DNA of 64,000 nucleotides from Geodermatophilus siccatus (GCF_900103785.1 NZ_FNHE01000002.1:372001-436000), one strand, 5' to 3'. Counted from the first letter of the stretch, positions 28,491 to 35,961 are shown. Notes: generated by a model not told the origin, from the sequence alone. Translations and numbers: made by a program.

Positions 28491-29528
28491 TCACCGCAGG
28501 GCGGACAGGGCGGGCGACGGGGACTCAGGCTGCCGCGGCCGGGGCACTGCCCGCTCGACCGCGGCTCCCTCGTCGGGACGGAGCGCGTCCTCGCCGAAGA
28601 GGTCCTGGACCCAGGTGCGCTGGTAGACGGTGTCGAGGTACCGCTCACCGAGGTCCGGCGCGATGGTGACCGCCGTGAGGCCCTCCGCGTCGTGGCGGGT
28701 CAGCCAGTCCACCGCGCCGCTGACCGCGGTCCCGGTCGAGCCGCCGAAGAGGAAGCCGCGCCGGGCCAGCTGGTGGCAGGTCCGGATGGTGTCGGCCTCC
28801 TCGACCCAGACGACGTCGTCGACGACGGACTCGTCGAGCATCGGGGGGCGCACCCCCATGCCCAGGCCGGGGATCATCCGGCGGGCCGGCGGCGCACCGA
28901 AGGAGACCGAGCCCACCGCGTCGACGGCGACGACGCGCACCGAGGGACGGTGGTCGGAGAACCACCGGGCGCAGCCCATCAGGGTGCCGGTCGTGCCCGC
29001 TCCGACGAACAGGACGTCCAGCTCCGGGAACTGGCGGGCGATCGCGGGCGCCGTCGTCTCGTAGTGGGCTCCCCAGTTCCCCACGTTGTCGTACTGGTTG
29101 AGCCAGACGTACCGGTCGTCGGAGGCGCACAGTGCCTGCACGTACTCGATGCGCGCCCCGAGGAGGCCGGTGACCGGGTGGGGCTCGGTGATGATGTGCA
29201 CCTCGGCCCCCAGCGCTTCCATCAGCAGCCTGGTCGACAGGTTGCACCGGGAGTCGGTCACGCACCGGAACCCGTAGCCCTTGCTGGCCGCGATCATGCT
29301 CAGGGCCACGCCCAGGTTGCCCGAGGAGGACTCCACCAGGACCGATCCGGGCCGCAACAGGCCGCGGCGTTCGGCGAGCTCCACCATCCGGGTGGCAGCC
29401 TTCACCTTGACCGACCCGGCGAAGTTGAAGCCCTCGCACTTGAGGAACAGCGATCGCCCGACGACCGGGTGCAGGTCGACGTACAGGTCCTCTTCGTTGA
29501 ACTCGTGCGGAGCGGAGATGACGGGCAC
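28491..29528 (-). CDS. SbnA-like PLP-dependent synthase (cysteine synthase fold)
   Basis: A 345-residue PLP enzyme of the cysteine synthase fold. FNFAGSVKVKAA carries the Schiff-base Lys, VLVESSSGNLGVALSMIA the substrate loop, VGAGTTGTLMGCARW the phosphate-binding loop, and GGSTGTAV a second glycine-rich loop. The C-terminal ITIAPDLGERYLDTVY-type segment and WLNQYDNVGNWGAHY match SbnA. SbnA makes N-(1-amino-1-carboxy-2-ethyl)-glutamate from O-phosphoserine and glutamate, the precursor of 2,3-diaminopropionate. No SbnB partner is present. The GTG at 29528 follows AGGGGGA. It is the first gene of the operon and probably supplies a non-protein amino acid to the adenylation protein. Confidence 0.82.
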   Translation of the reverse strand: MPVISAPHEFNEEDLYVDLHPVVGRSLFLKCEGFNFAGSVKVKAATRMVELAERRGLLRPGSVLVESSSGNLGVALSMIAASKGYGFRCVTDSRCNLSTRLLMEALGAEVHIITEPHPVTGLLGARIEYVQALCASDDRYVWLNQYDNVGNWGAHYETTAPAIARQFPELDVLFVGAGTTGTLMGCARWFSDHRPSVRVVAVDAVGSVSFGAPPARRMIPGLGMGVRPPMLDESVVDDVVWVEEADTIRTCHQLARRGFLFGGSTGTAVSGAVDWLTRHDAEGLTAVTIAPDLGERYLDTVYQRTWVQDLFGEDALRPDEGAAVERAVPRPRQPESPSPALSALR

Positions 29529-30023
29529 GTCGGTCCCCCTGCTGTGCTGGCGCGGTGACGCGCGGGGTGTGGGATCCGGGAGAGGGAGCAGCTGCCTGGC
29601 CCTCGCAGAGAGACTGCGGCGGCACGGACGGGGGATCGATCGGGCTCTCCCGAGAACCGGCGGCCTCCGCCCCCCGTCCCGGGTGGGGCAGACCCCACCG
29701 GGGATCCCCACCACCGCGGCCGGACGCCTGCTCAGCGCCGGTCACCGCGCCGGCAGCACCTCGGGCCGGCTGGTCGCGAGCAGGCCGGGCGGTCGGTGGA
29801 CGGCGGCCGGACTCGTGCGCCGCACGGACGGGGACCCCGGAAACCGACCGGGCGCCCCTCGGGGGCCCGGCTCCCCCCTCGTGACGGGGGCTGCCCCCAC
29901 GCCAGGACGGGGGTCGGCTCGATGGTCCGGGCCCAGGGAGCCCGGCACCCTCAGGACAGCAGGACGACACGGGGACCACGTCCCCCGTTCGACCGGCCCG
30001 GCACTCGGACCCTGGAGACCCCC
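29529..30023. other. Divergent control region between the adenylation operon and the lasso region
   Basis: About 495 bp with promoters expected at both ends. It contains a G-run/C-run stem-loop at 29682-29699 and a second cluster around 29876-29900 (CCCCCCTC, ACGGGGGCTGCCCCC). The open frames crossing it are Arg/Gly/Pro-rich shadows. Confidence 0.5.
29682..29699. repeat. Stem-loop of the G4-loop-C4 type
   Basis: GGTGGGG (29682-29688) pairs exactly with CCCCACC (29693-29699) around CAGA. It resembles the core of the larger hairpin at 30368 (GTGGGG, TCTC, CCCCAC) and lies about 320 bp upstream of the first small gene of the lasso region. Confidence 0.5.
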
Positions 30024-30281
30024 ATGACCGCGCTGGCTCCCAGCCCCGCCGACGACCTCCGCCCCGACTTCGTGCAAGCAGGTGCCGACCTCGTCGCCGC
30101 CCGGCTCGCACAGCAGGCCAAGGACACGCCCGCTCACCGCGCCGCCGTCGAACGGCAACGCGCCCGGGTCGACGCCGTGCTGGACCTCTACCTGGAACTG
30201 TCGGACCCCCGGTGCTGGGACGTCGGCCACCGGGTCGCGTCGAGCCCGATCGGCGTCCCGGCTCCCCGGTCGCTCCCGTAG
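30024..30281 (+). CDS. Small helical protein, lasso-flanking paralogue 1
   Basis: An 85-residue protein of unknown function, probably mostly alpha-helical. Its core, RPDFVQAGADLVAARLAQQ through AVERQRARVDAVLDLYLELSD, is clearly related to the C-terminal part of the protein encoded at 33483 on the other side of the lasso cluster. Shared features are DF, A and R positions, a DT-A-R-AV block and ARVDAVLD-YLE-S. ATG at 30024 with GGAG 9 bases upstream. It precedes the precursor gene by 300 bp on the same strand. A role in lasso maturation, immunity or regulation is inferred from position only. Confidence 0.7.
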   Translation: MTALAPSPADDLRPDFVQAGADLVAARLAQQAKDTPAHRAAVERQRARVDAVLDLYLELSDPRCWDVGHRVASSPIGVPAPRSLP

Positions 30282-30367
30282 GCCGCCTCTCCCCCGGGCA
30301 CGACCGTCGCCCCCGTCGGCGACGTCCCCGTCCTTACGGTGCCGGGCGCTGCACCGGCGCCCACGTC

Positions 30368-30409
30368 CCCCTACCAGGGGGTGGGGTCTCCCCCACCCCC
30401 TGGTAGGGG
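30368..30409. repeat. Perfect 19-bp inverted repeat upstream of the lasso precursor
   Basis: CCCCTACCAGGGGGTGGGG (30368-30386) is followed by TCTC and its exact reverse complement (30391-30409). As RNA this is an extremely stable hairpin in the 300-bp gap before the precursor gene, 172 bp from its start. There is no T tract after it. It may terminate the preceding small-gene transcript, attenuate the lasso operon, or be a protein-binding site. Nothing else is recognised in 30282-30581 apart from the AGGAGG at 30571. Confidence 0.75.
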
Positions 30410-30581
30410 CCGCCCTCTTCCCTGCCCGCCCCCGCCGTCGGGACGATGGTCCCGTGGCCTGTGACCTCGCCCGCCGAGCCAGGGCCGGGCGTGGACATCC
30501 CTGGTCCCAGTTCCCCCGATGACGGGAGGCCCGCCGCCTCGTCGACAGGACCGACCGCCCCATCCCCACCAGGAGGCCCCC

Positions 30582-30779
30582 GTGCCCGTCACCGATGTTC
30601 CTCTGGACGGCCCTGACCGGTCGGTTGCCCTCGACGAGCGCACCGAACGGGACGCTCCCGAGCGGCGGGAGTACTCCCGGCCGCGGGCCTTCTCCGTCGG
30701 CCCCGCGACCAAGCTGGTCCGCGGGGGCATCTACGGCAAGGCCCATGACGGTTACACCGGCTACTACCTGGAGCCCTGA
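30582..30779 (+). CDS. Lasso peptide precursor
   Basis: A 65-residue precursor with an acidic/basic 47-residue leader and an 18-residue core, GGIYGKAHDGYTGYYLEP. Relative to Gly1 the leader has Tyr at -17, Pro at -14 and Gly at -8 (YSRPRAFSVG), exactly the spacing of known actinobacterial leaders such as lariatin. The core has Gly1 and Asp9 for a nine-residue macrolactam ring and aromatic tail residues (Tyr12, Tyr15, Tyr16 counted from the core start, approximately) that could act as plugs. Unusually, position -2 is Val instead of the near-universal Thr. The GTG at 30582 has a perfect AGGAGG 5 bases upstream. The end of the gene overlaps the start of the processing gene. Confidence 0.88.
   Translation: MPVTDVPLDGPDRSVALDERTERDAPERREYSRPRAFSVGPATKLVRGGIYGKAHDGYTGYYLEP
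30723..30776 (+). other. Predicted mature lasso core region
   Basis: Codons 48-65 of the precursor. Predicted leader cleavage lies between Arg47 and Gly48, with ring closure from the Gly48 amine to the Asp56 side chain (core positions 1 and 9), leaving a nine-residue tail ending Leu-Glu-Pro. No cysteine, hence a class II lasso. Cleavage and ring positions are inferred from leader spacing. Confidence 0.75.
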
Positions 30780-31482
30780 GCTCGCCCGCGGGGCCATACA
30801 GCTCCGCCCCGACCTGCTGCTCGTACGGGCTCCGGACGGCAGCGGCAGGCTCCTGGACCTCGCGGGCTCGTTCCACGCGGTCGACCCGATCGCCGCGGAG
30901 CTCCTGGTCGGCCTGTCGCGCGGTGGCCGCACCGAGGCGGTGCGTGCCACCGCCCGTCGGTACCGGGTCCCCGAGCAGCAGGTCGCCGCCGACCTCGACG
31001 CCCTCCTCACGGAACTGCCCCCGGGCATCGGTACCGGGGGCGCGGCCCGGCGCGGCGGGCGGGTCGATCCGCTCGTCGTCGCCGTGCTGTCCCTCCTGCG
31101 CCGGGTGGGGCACCCACGCCTGAGGACCTGGCTCCTGCTGGCGGCTGCGCGGGTCTGCTTCGCCACGGCGGGGTGGTCCCGCACCCTCCGGTGGTGGACC
31201 TCCCTGCCGCTCCGGGGCCGTCCGGGCGGAGGCTCCGCGGCCGAGATCGACCGACGGGTGCGCCGCTCGGCCACCGGCAGCGTCCTCGGCCACACGTGCA
31301 AGGAACGGGCCGTGGTCTGTCTGGCAGAGGCACGGACCGCGGGGTTGCCGGCTGCCGTGGTGCTCGGTCTGAGCTGTTACCCGTTGGCCACCCACACCTG
31401 GTGCCTCTCGGACGACGACGTCGTCCTCGGCGACCTCCCCGACCTCTGCGACGCGTTCCAGCCCGTGGCCCGCTACCGATGA
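30745..31482 (+). CDS. Fused lasso leader-binding (RRE, B1) and leader peptidase (B2) protein
   Basis: A 245-residue fusion. Residues ~18-92 form a PqqD-like RiPP recognition element (IQLRPDLLLVRAPDG, AAELLVGLSRGG, YRVPEQQVAADLDALLTEL) that binds the precursor leader. Residues ~110-245 are the transglutaminase-like lasso protease, with the catalytic Cys in GHTCKERAVVCLAEA, His in ATHTWCLSDD and a following Asp. The ATG at 30745 lies inside the precursor gene, overlapping its last 35 bases in another frame; no other suitable start precedes the conserved RRE. It overlaps the cyclase start by 4 bases. In many clusters B1 and B2 are separate; the fusion is known in some actinobacterial and proteobacterial lineages. 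Confidence 0.9.
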   Translation: MTVTPATTWSPELARGAIQLRPDLLLVRAPDGSGRLLDLAGSFHAVDPIAAELLVGLSRGGRTEAVRATARRYRVPEQQVAADLDALLTELPPGIGTGGAARRGGRVDPLVVAVLSLLRRVGHPRLRTWLLLAAARVCFATAGWSRTLRWWTSLPLRGRPGGGSAAEIDRRVRRSATGSVLGHTCKERAVVCLAEARTAGLPAAVVLGLSCYPLATHTWCLSDDDVVLGDLPDLCDAFQPVARYR

Positions 31483-33293
31483 GCGGCGGCGTGCTGGTCG
31501 CCGCGATCGGTCCGACCGGCGCCGCCCTGACGGCCACGGGCAGGCACGTCACGAGCTGCAGCGGCGACGGGGTCACGGTGGCGCTGCTGGGTGAACTGCA
31601 CTACCGCGCGGACCTCCGGGTGGGGCCGGGCCGGCCCGACGACGCCGAGCGGATCGCGCGGGTCTACCGCCGTGGTGGTCGCACCGCCCTCGCGGCGCTC
31701 GAGGGTGACTTCGCGTTCCTGCTGTACGACCGGCCCTCCGGTCGGGTCCTCGCCGTGCGTGACCCCATGGGTGGGCACCGGCTCTACCACGAGCGTCTCG
31801 GCGAGCAGGTCGTCATCGCGACCGACCTGGCGACGCTGCACCGGATGCGCGGTCGGCGGGCCGACCTGGACGTCGACCACCTCGCCGGCTACCTCGCCGC
31901 CCAGTCCCCGGTCAACGAGCCGGCCGGGACGAGCACGCCCTTCCGAGGCGTCGGGCGGGTCCCGGCCGGGGCGGCGCTCCAGGTCGAGATCCCCGCGTTG
32001 ACGACGGCCGCTCGTCCGCTGTTCGCTCCGCTGGAGGTCCCTCCCGGCCGGGGCGACACGCTCTCGGCTGCCGCGGCCGACTTCCGCGAGGTGTTCGTCG
32101 CCGCGGTGGGGGAACGCGCGGTCGGCGACGTCGCGTGTCACGTCTCCGGCGGGCTGGACTCGTCCGCCGTGCTGCGCTGCGCGGCCGACGCCGCCGCCCG
32201 CGGCCGGTGCACGCTGGTGGCCGGGTTGTCGGTCGTGTACCGGGACCTGCGTCTGCTCGCCCGCGAGACGCCGTACGTCGACTCCGCGCTCGGGATCGCG
32301 CCCGGCGTGCGGTCGGTGCGACTCGACGGGGACCACCTGCTGGACTTCGACGCCTTCGCCGACCCGCCCGAGCACGACGAGCCGTATCCCGGGCTGTGGC
32401 GCATCGCGATGGACCGCGCACTGACCCTCGCGGCGTTCGAGGCCGGTGCCGAGCGGGTCCTCACCGGCATCGGGGCCGACGAGGTGCTCGACACCCACCC
32501 CTTCCACCTCGCAGCGGACCTGCGCAGCTGGCGGCTGGCCGGGGCCTGGCGGGAGGCGCGACGCTGGGCGGCAGCGGACAACACCGACCCGTGGACGGTG
32601 CTGCGGCCCTACGGGTTCGACCCGCTGCTCGCCCGTCGGCGCCGCCGGGCCCCCGAGGTCCCGGCGTGGGTCCGGCCGGAGTTCGCCCGGCGCACGGCCC
32701 TGGCGGAACGCATCGCGGAGCAGGCGGCGTCCGGTGCCGCCTCGCACCCCGTCCCCTCCGTCGGGTCCGCCCTGGCCGGCATCCGCAACCGGACGGGGGA
32801 CCCGGTCCGGTGGGCGGTGGCACACCCGCTCGGCCTGGTCGTCTCGCACCCCTTCCTCGACCGGCGGGTGCTGCGGGCGGCGTTGCGGGCCGTCGCGGAC
32901 CTCCGCCCGGAGCCGACGCCGAGCAAGCCGCTGCTGCGCGCCGCGATGGGCGACACGTTGCCCGACCCGATCACGACGCGCCGGCGCAAGGGGCACTTCA
33001 ACGAGGTCTACTACCGCGGGCTGCTGCGCAACAGGGACCAGCTGGTGGCACTGGTCCGCCACCCCGCGGTCGCCGACCAGGGGATCCTGGACGCCGAGGC
33101 CCTGGCGGCCGTCCTCGACCGCGGTGCCGTCGGTGGCCTGCGCGTCCCGGAGCTGCACTCGCTGAACCTCGCGCTGACCCTGGCGCGGTGGCTGCTCCAG
33201 GAGGCAGGACGGGGCCCGCACGACGGCGTCCTCCCGTCCCGGCCGGTCGCCGACGACCACCGGGGCACCGGACCGCAGGAGGCCGCCCGGTGA
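31479..33293 (+). CDS. Lasso cyclase (asparagine synthetase-like, C protein)
   Basis: A 604-residue ATP-dependent macrolactam synthetase that adenylates the ring Asp of the core and joins it to Gly1. The N-terminal ~190 residues are an asparagine-synthetase-like Ntn domain without the catalytic Cys2 (starts MSGGV), including ALEGDFAFLLYDRPSGRVLAVRDPMGGHRLYH. The synthetase domain has the PP-loop CHVSGGLDSSAVLRCAADA and LTGIGADEVLDTHPFHLA. The C-terminal TRRRKGHFNEVYYRGLLRN matches lasso cyclases. ATG overlaps the B gene stop (ATGA), giving a coupled A-B-C operon. No ABC exporter or isopeptidase gene follows. Confidence 0.93.
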   Translation: MSGGVLVAAIGPTGAALTATGRHVTSCSGDGVTVALLGELHYRADLRVGPGRPDDAERIARVYRRGGRTALAALEGDFAFLLYDRPSGRVLAVRDPMGGHRLYHERLGEQVVIATDLATLHRMRGRRADLDVDHLAGYLAAQSPVNEPAGTSTPFRGVGRVPAGAALQVEIPALTTAARPLFAPLEVPPGRGDTLSAAAADFREVFVAAVGERAVGDVACHVSGGLDSSAVLRCAADAAARGRCTLVAGLSVVYRDLRLLARETPYVDSALGIAPGVRSVRLDGDHLLDFDAFADPPEHDEPYPGLWRIAMDRALTLAAFEAGAERVLTGIGADEVLDTHPFHLAADLRSWRLAGAWREARRWAAADNTDPWTVLRPYGFDPLLARRRRRAPEVPAWVRPEFARRTALAERIAEQAASGAASHPVPSVGSALAGIRNRTGDPVRWAVAHPLGLVVSHPFLDRRVLRAALRAVADLRPEPTPSKPLLRAAMGDTLPDPITTRRRKGHFNEVYYRGLLRNRDQLVALVRHPAVADQGILDAEALAAVLDRGAVGGLRVPELHSLNLALTLARWLLQEAGRGPHDGVLPSRPVADDHRGTGPQEAAR

Positions 33294-33310
33294 CAGCCCC
33301 TCCCGGATCC

Positions 33311-33325
33311 GGGGGGTCCTCCCCC
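33311..33325. repeat. G-run/C-run stem-loop after the cyclase gene
   Basis: GGGGGG, TCCT, CCCCC lie 18 bp after the cyclase stop and 158 bp before the next small gene. It could terminate the lasso operon. Same design as those at 29682, 30368 and 35216. Confidence 0.4.
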
Positions 33326-33482
33326 GCCGCGGAACGGGGGCTCGCGCCGGCAGGTGGGGGGTTGGCCGGGTGTCGGGTGCCTCCGGACCCGGCGACGCTG
33401 GTCCCAGCGTTCCCGGACCGGAGCCCGGTTCGCGGCCTCCCGGACGAGAGCGGGGACGCCCTCTCCACATCGAGGACCTGCC

Positions 33483-33986
33483 ATGTCCGCTCCCCTGCCC
33501 TGCCTGCGCCACTCGCGCACCTGGCTGGCCCACTGCGACGACTGCACCGCGTGGCACCTGTCCCGGCAGCTCGCGCGGCGCGCCGTCCCGCCGGTGGCGG
33601 GAGGTGCCGCGCCCCGGGACGACGCCGCCGGGACCGCCGTCGTCGAGACCGCAGTCGTCGAGACCGCAGCCGCCGGGACGGCAGCCGTCGAGAGCTCGCA
33701 CGAGCAGCAGGAGACCGAGGGCCGCTCCGCCGGCCTGCGCGTCGACTTCCGGCGCGCGTGCGACGAGCGCGCCGAGGCCCGGCACCGGCAGCGGGTCGAG
33801 GACACGGCGGCGAGCCGGCTCGCCGTCCAGCAGACCGGCGCCCGGGTCGACGCCGTCCTCGACGCGTACCTCGAGCAGAGCCGCTGCCGCGGCGGCGGTC
33901 GGCCCGCGAGCTCGACCGCCGCTGCGGACGTGTCGCCGCCGTCCACGCCGGTGACACGGGACCGGCGGTCCCCCGGACCGGTCCCC
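33483..33986 (+). CDS. Small protein, lasso-flanking paralogue 2 with Cys/His N-terminus (3' end uncertain)
   Basis: Starts at ATG 33483 after GAGGA. The N-terminus CLRHSRTWLAHCDDCTAWH has Cys and His residues spaced like a metal site. A repeat TAVVE, TAVVE, TAAAG, TAAVE follows. Then comes a helical block (VDFRRACDERAEARHRQ... ARVDAVLDAYLEQSR) paralogous to the protein at 30024. This frame has no stop until 35333, far inside the antisense Hsp70-like gene. The end is therefore unknown; I cut at the Hsp70 stop. Either a frameshift or lost stop exists, or the protein truly overlaps the neighbour. Function unknown. Confidence 0.5.
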
Positions 33987-35084
33987 TCACGACCGTCCGC
34001 GGGGGATCCGCGGGTGGGCAGCGGGGTGGAGGTCGCCCGACGCGGCCGCTCCCAGGGCCACGGCGTGCTGCGGACGGGCGTCGACGCCGAGGGGACGCCC
34101 CAGCTCGCGCGAGAGCAGTCGGGCCACCAGGGGGATCCGCGACGAGCCGCCGATCAGCAGCACCGCCGAGAGCACCTCCGGCGAGACCCCCGCCGAGCAC
34201 AGCGCCCGTCGGAACGCGGTGATGGTCGACTCGACCAGGCCGAGCACCAGCTCCTCGAACTCCTCCCTGGTCAGCCGGACCTCCGGGTGGACCCCCGGCA
34301 GGTCCACCGGGATGACCGTCTCGGTGTCGAGGGTCAGCGCCTCCTTGGCGAGGGTGCAGTCCCGGCGCAGGCGGGCGAGGGCGACGGCGGCCCGCGGATC
34401 GTCCCGGTCCAGCTCGGAGAGCGCCCCGCCGGTGGCGTCGTCGACGAAGGAGAGGACCGCCTCGTCGAAGGCGGCACCGCCGAGACGCTCGATGCCCTCG
34501 GGCGTGCCGAGGACGGCGGTGCTCCGACCGTCCCGGTGCAGCACCGCCGCGTCGAAGGTGCCGCCCCCGAGGTCGTAGACGGCGACGATCTCCTCCGGCG
34601 GGGACTGCCGGGTGGTGGCGTGGTAGGCGACGGCGGCCTCCGGCTCCGTGGTGGTCCGCGCGTCGGGGATGCCGGCCAGCTGCGGCACCTCCTCGAACAA
34701 CCCCTGCCGGAAGGGACCCCAGGTGGCCGGGTGGGTGAGGACCACGAGCTCGGGGTCGAGGCCCTGCTGTGCGGTGACCCGGGCGACCACCTCCTGCAGC
34801 AGCGCGGCCAGCAGGTCGGTGGCCGGGTGGGAGGTCCCGCCGAGCACCACCGGCGTCGGGCTCCCGAGCCGGCGCGTGATCTCGGAGGCCACCCGGTCGG
34901 GGTCGCTCACGGCGTGCCCCGCGGCCTCGTCGCCAGCGACCAGCGCCCCGTCGTCCCGGACGTAGACGGCCGAGGGCATCACCGGCGATCGGTTCCCGAG
35001 CGGGACGACGTCCAGGCGGACGCCGTCCGCGACCGCGGCCGCGGCGGACGTCGTCCCGAGGTCCACCCCGAGGCAGTAACCCAC
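33987..35084 (-). CDS. Hsp70-like ATPase-domain-only protein
   Basis: A 365-residue member of the Hsp70/actin superfamily. Phosphate 1 (CLGVDLGTTSAAAAV), phosphate 2 (VYDLGGGTFDAAVL) and adenosine (LLIGGSSRIPLVARLL) motifs are intact, so ATP binding and hydrolysis are likely. It ends just after the nucleotide-binding domain, with no substrate-binding beta sandwich or lid; DnaK is about 620 residues. The GTG at 35084 follows AGGGGG. It lies between the lasso cluster and the kinase genes, in the opposite direction. Possible role: an ATP-driven scaffold or switch, as for other stand-alone Hsp70 NBDs. No specific partner is known. Confidence 0.85.
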   Translation of the reverse strand: MGYCLGVDLGTTSAAAAVADGVRLDVVPLGNRSPVMPSAVYVRDDGALVAGDEAAGHAVSDPDRVASEITRRLGSPTPVVLGGTSHPATDLLAALLQEVVARVTAQQGLDPELVVLTHPATWGPFRQGLFEEVPQLAGIPDARTTTEPEAAVAYHATTRQSPPEEIVAVYDLGGGTFDAAVLHRDGRSTAVLGTPEGIERLGGAAFDEAVLSFVDDATGGALSELDRDDPRAAVALARLRRDCTLAKEALTLDTETVIPVDLPGVHPEVRLTREEFEELVLGLVESTITAFRRALCSAGVSPEVLSAVLLIGGSSRIPLVARLLSRELGRPLGVDARPQHAVALGAAASGDLHPAAHPRIPRGRS

Positions 35085-35215
35085 AGCGCCCCCTGGGGAA
35101 GGCAGCGGGCAGCGGACTTCCTCGCCGGCCGCAGCGTAACGAGGCCGGTGGACCGTGCGGTCCGTCCTGCGTCGACGCGGGTGCTCCGCGAGCGATCCGT
35201 CACCCAGTGGATGCG

Positions 35216-35257
35216 GGGGTCTACCCCACCTCCGGGATGGGGCGCTCCCCATTCCGG
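35216..35257. repeat. Two consecutive stem-loops before the kinase operon
   Basis: GGGG/TCTA/CCCC at 35216-35227, then an 11-bp imperfect inverted repeat (CCGGGATGGGG at 35232-35242 with CCCCATTCCGG at 35247-35257, one G-T mismatch). They lie between the divergent Hsp70-like and kinase-like genes and end 17 bp before the GGAGGA site of the latter. Probable operator or 5' leader structure. Confidence 0.55.
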
Positions 35258-35289
35258 GCACGCCGGCTCGGCCGGAGGATCTGGTGGTG

Positions 35290-35961
35290 ATGTGCACGCC
35301 TGCGCAGTGGCCGGACGACGGGGGTGCCGCTGACCCGGAGCGGCCTGCCGGCAGCGTGCCGTCGTCGCGACCGGTCGACCTCGGGTCGGTCGGCACCCGG
35401 CAGGCCGTGCGCGACCACTGGCTGCGCCGGCTGGGCCTGCAGCGCCGTCTGCACGACGGCGCGTCGCTGCAGATCTCCGCACTCGTGCCGCGGCTCGGCG
35501 TGGTCCGCAAGCAGCTGTCCGACGACGAGGACGGTGTCCGGCTCTCCATCGACGACCTGCAGGACCAGCTGCACACGGTGCTGCAGGAGCTGCGGGAGGT
35601 CTCGCGGGAGATCTACCCACCGTTGCTGGACCAGGCCGGGCTGGGTCCGGCGCTGTGCGAGTTCGCCGACCGCGTCGCCGTGCCCCTGCGCGTCGTGGCA
35701 CCGGCGGAGCGCTTCGGCCCGGAGGTCGAGGGGGCCGTCTACTTCGCCGTCACCCAGTGCCTCGCCCTGCTCGAGGCCGGGGGGCCGCCGGTCGAGGTGG
35801 TGGTGCGCCGCGAGGGGAAGGTGCTCGTCGTCTCCCTGGACGGCGTGCCGGCCCGGCACGCCGTCCAGGTGCTGAGCCAGGTGCAGGGGCTCGGTGGTCA
35901 GGTCGGCGTCGCAGAGGGGCCCGGCTCGGGGACGATCACGGTGAGGATCCCGTGCGCGTAG
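35290..35961 (+). CDS. NarL-type histidine kinase-like protein with degenerate ATP site
   Basis: A 223-residue soluble protein. The HisKA_3 dimerisation helix with the phospho-acceptor His is intact (LQRRLHDGASLQISALVPRL, then LREVSREIYPPLLDQAGLGPAL). The ATPase part begins AVYFAVTQCLALLEAG, but the N-box Asn residues and the DxGxG box are gone (VSLDGVPA replaces it). It probably cannot bind ATP and would act as a phospho-acceptor or dimer partner. GGAGGA upstream fits GTG at 35284 or 35287 or ATG at 35290; I list the ATG. Its end overlaps the response regulator start by 10 bp. Confidence 0.8.
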   Translation: MCTPAQWPDDGGAADPERPAGSVPSSRPVDLGSVGTRQAVRDHWLRRLGLQRRLHDGASLQISALVPRLGVVRKQLSDDEDGVRLSIDDLQDQLHTVLQELREVSREIYPPLLDQAGLGPALCEFADRVAVPLRVVAPAERFGPEVEGAVYFAVTQCLALLEAGGPPVEVVVRREGKVLVVSLDGVPARHAVQVLSQVQGLGGQVGVAEGPGSGTITVRIPCA

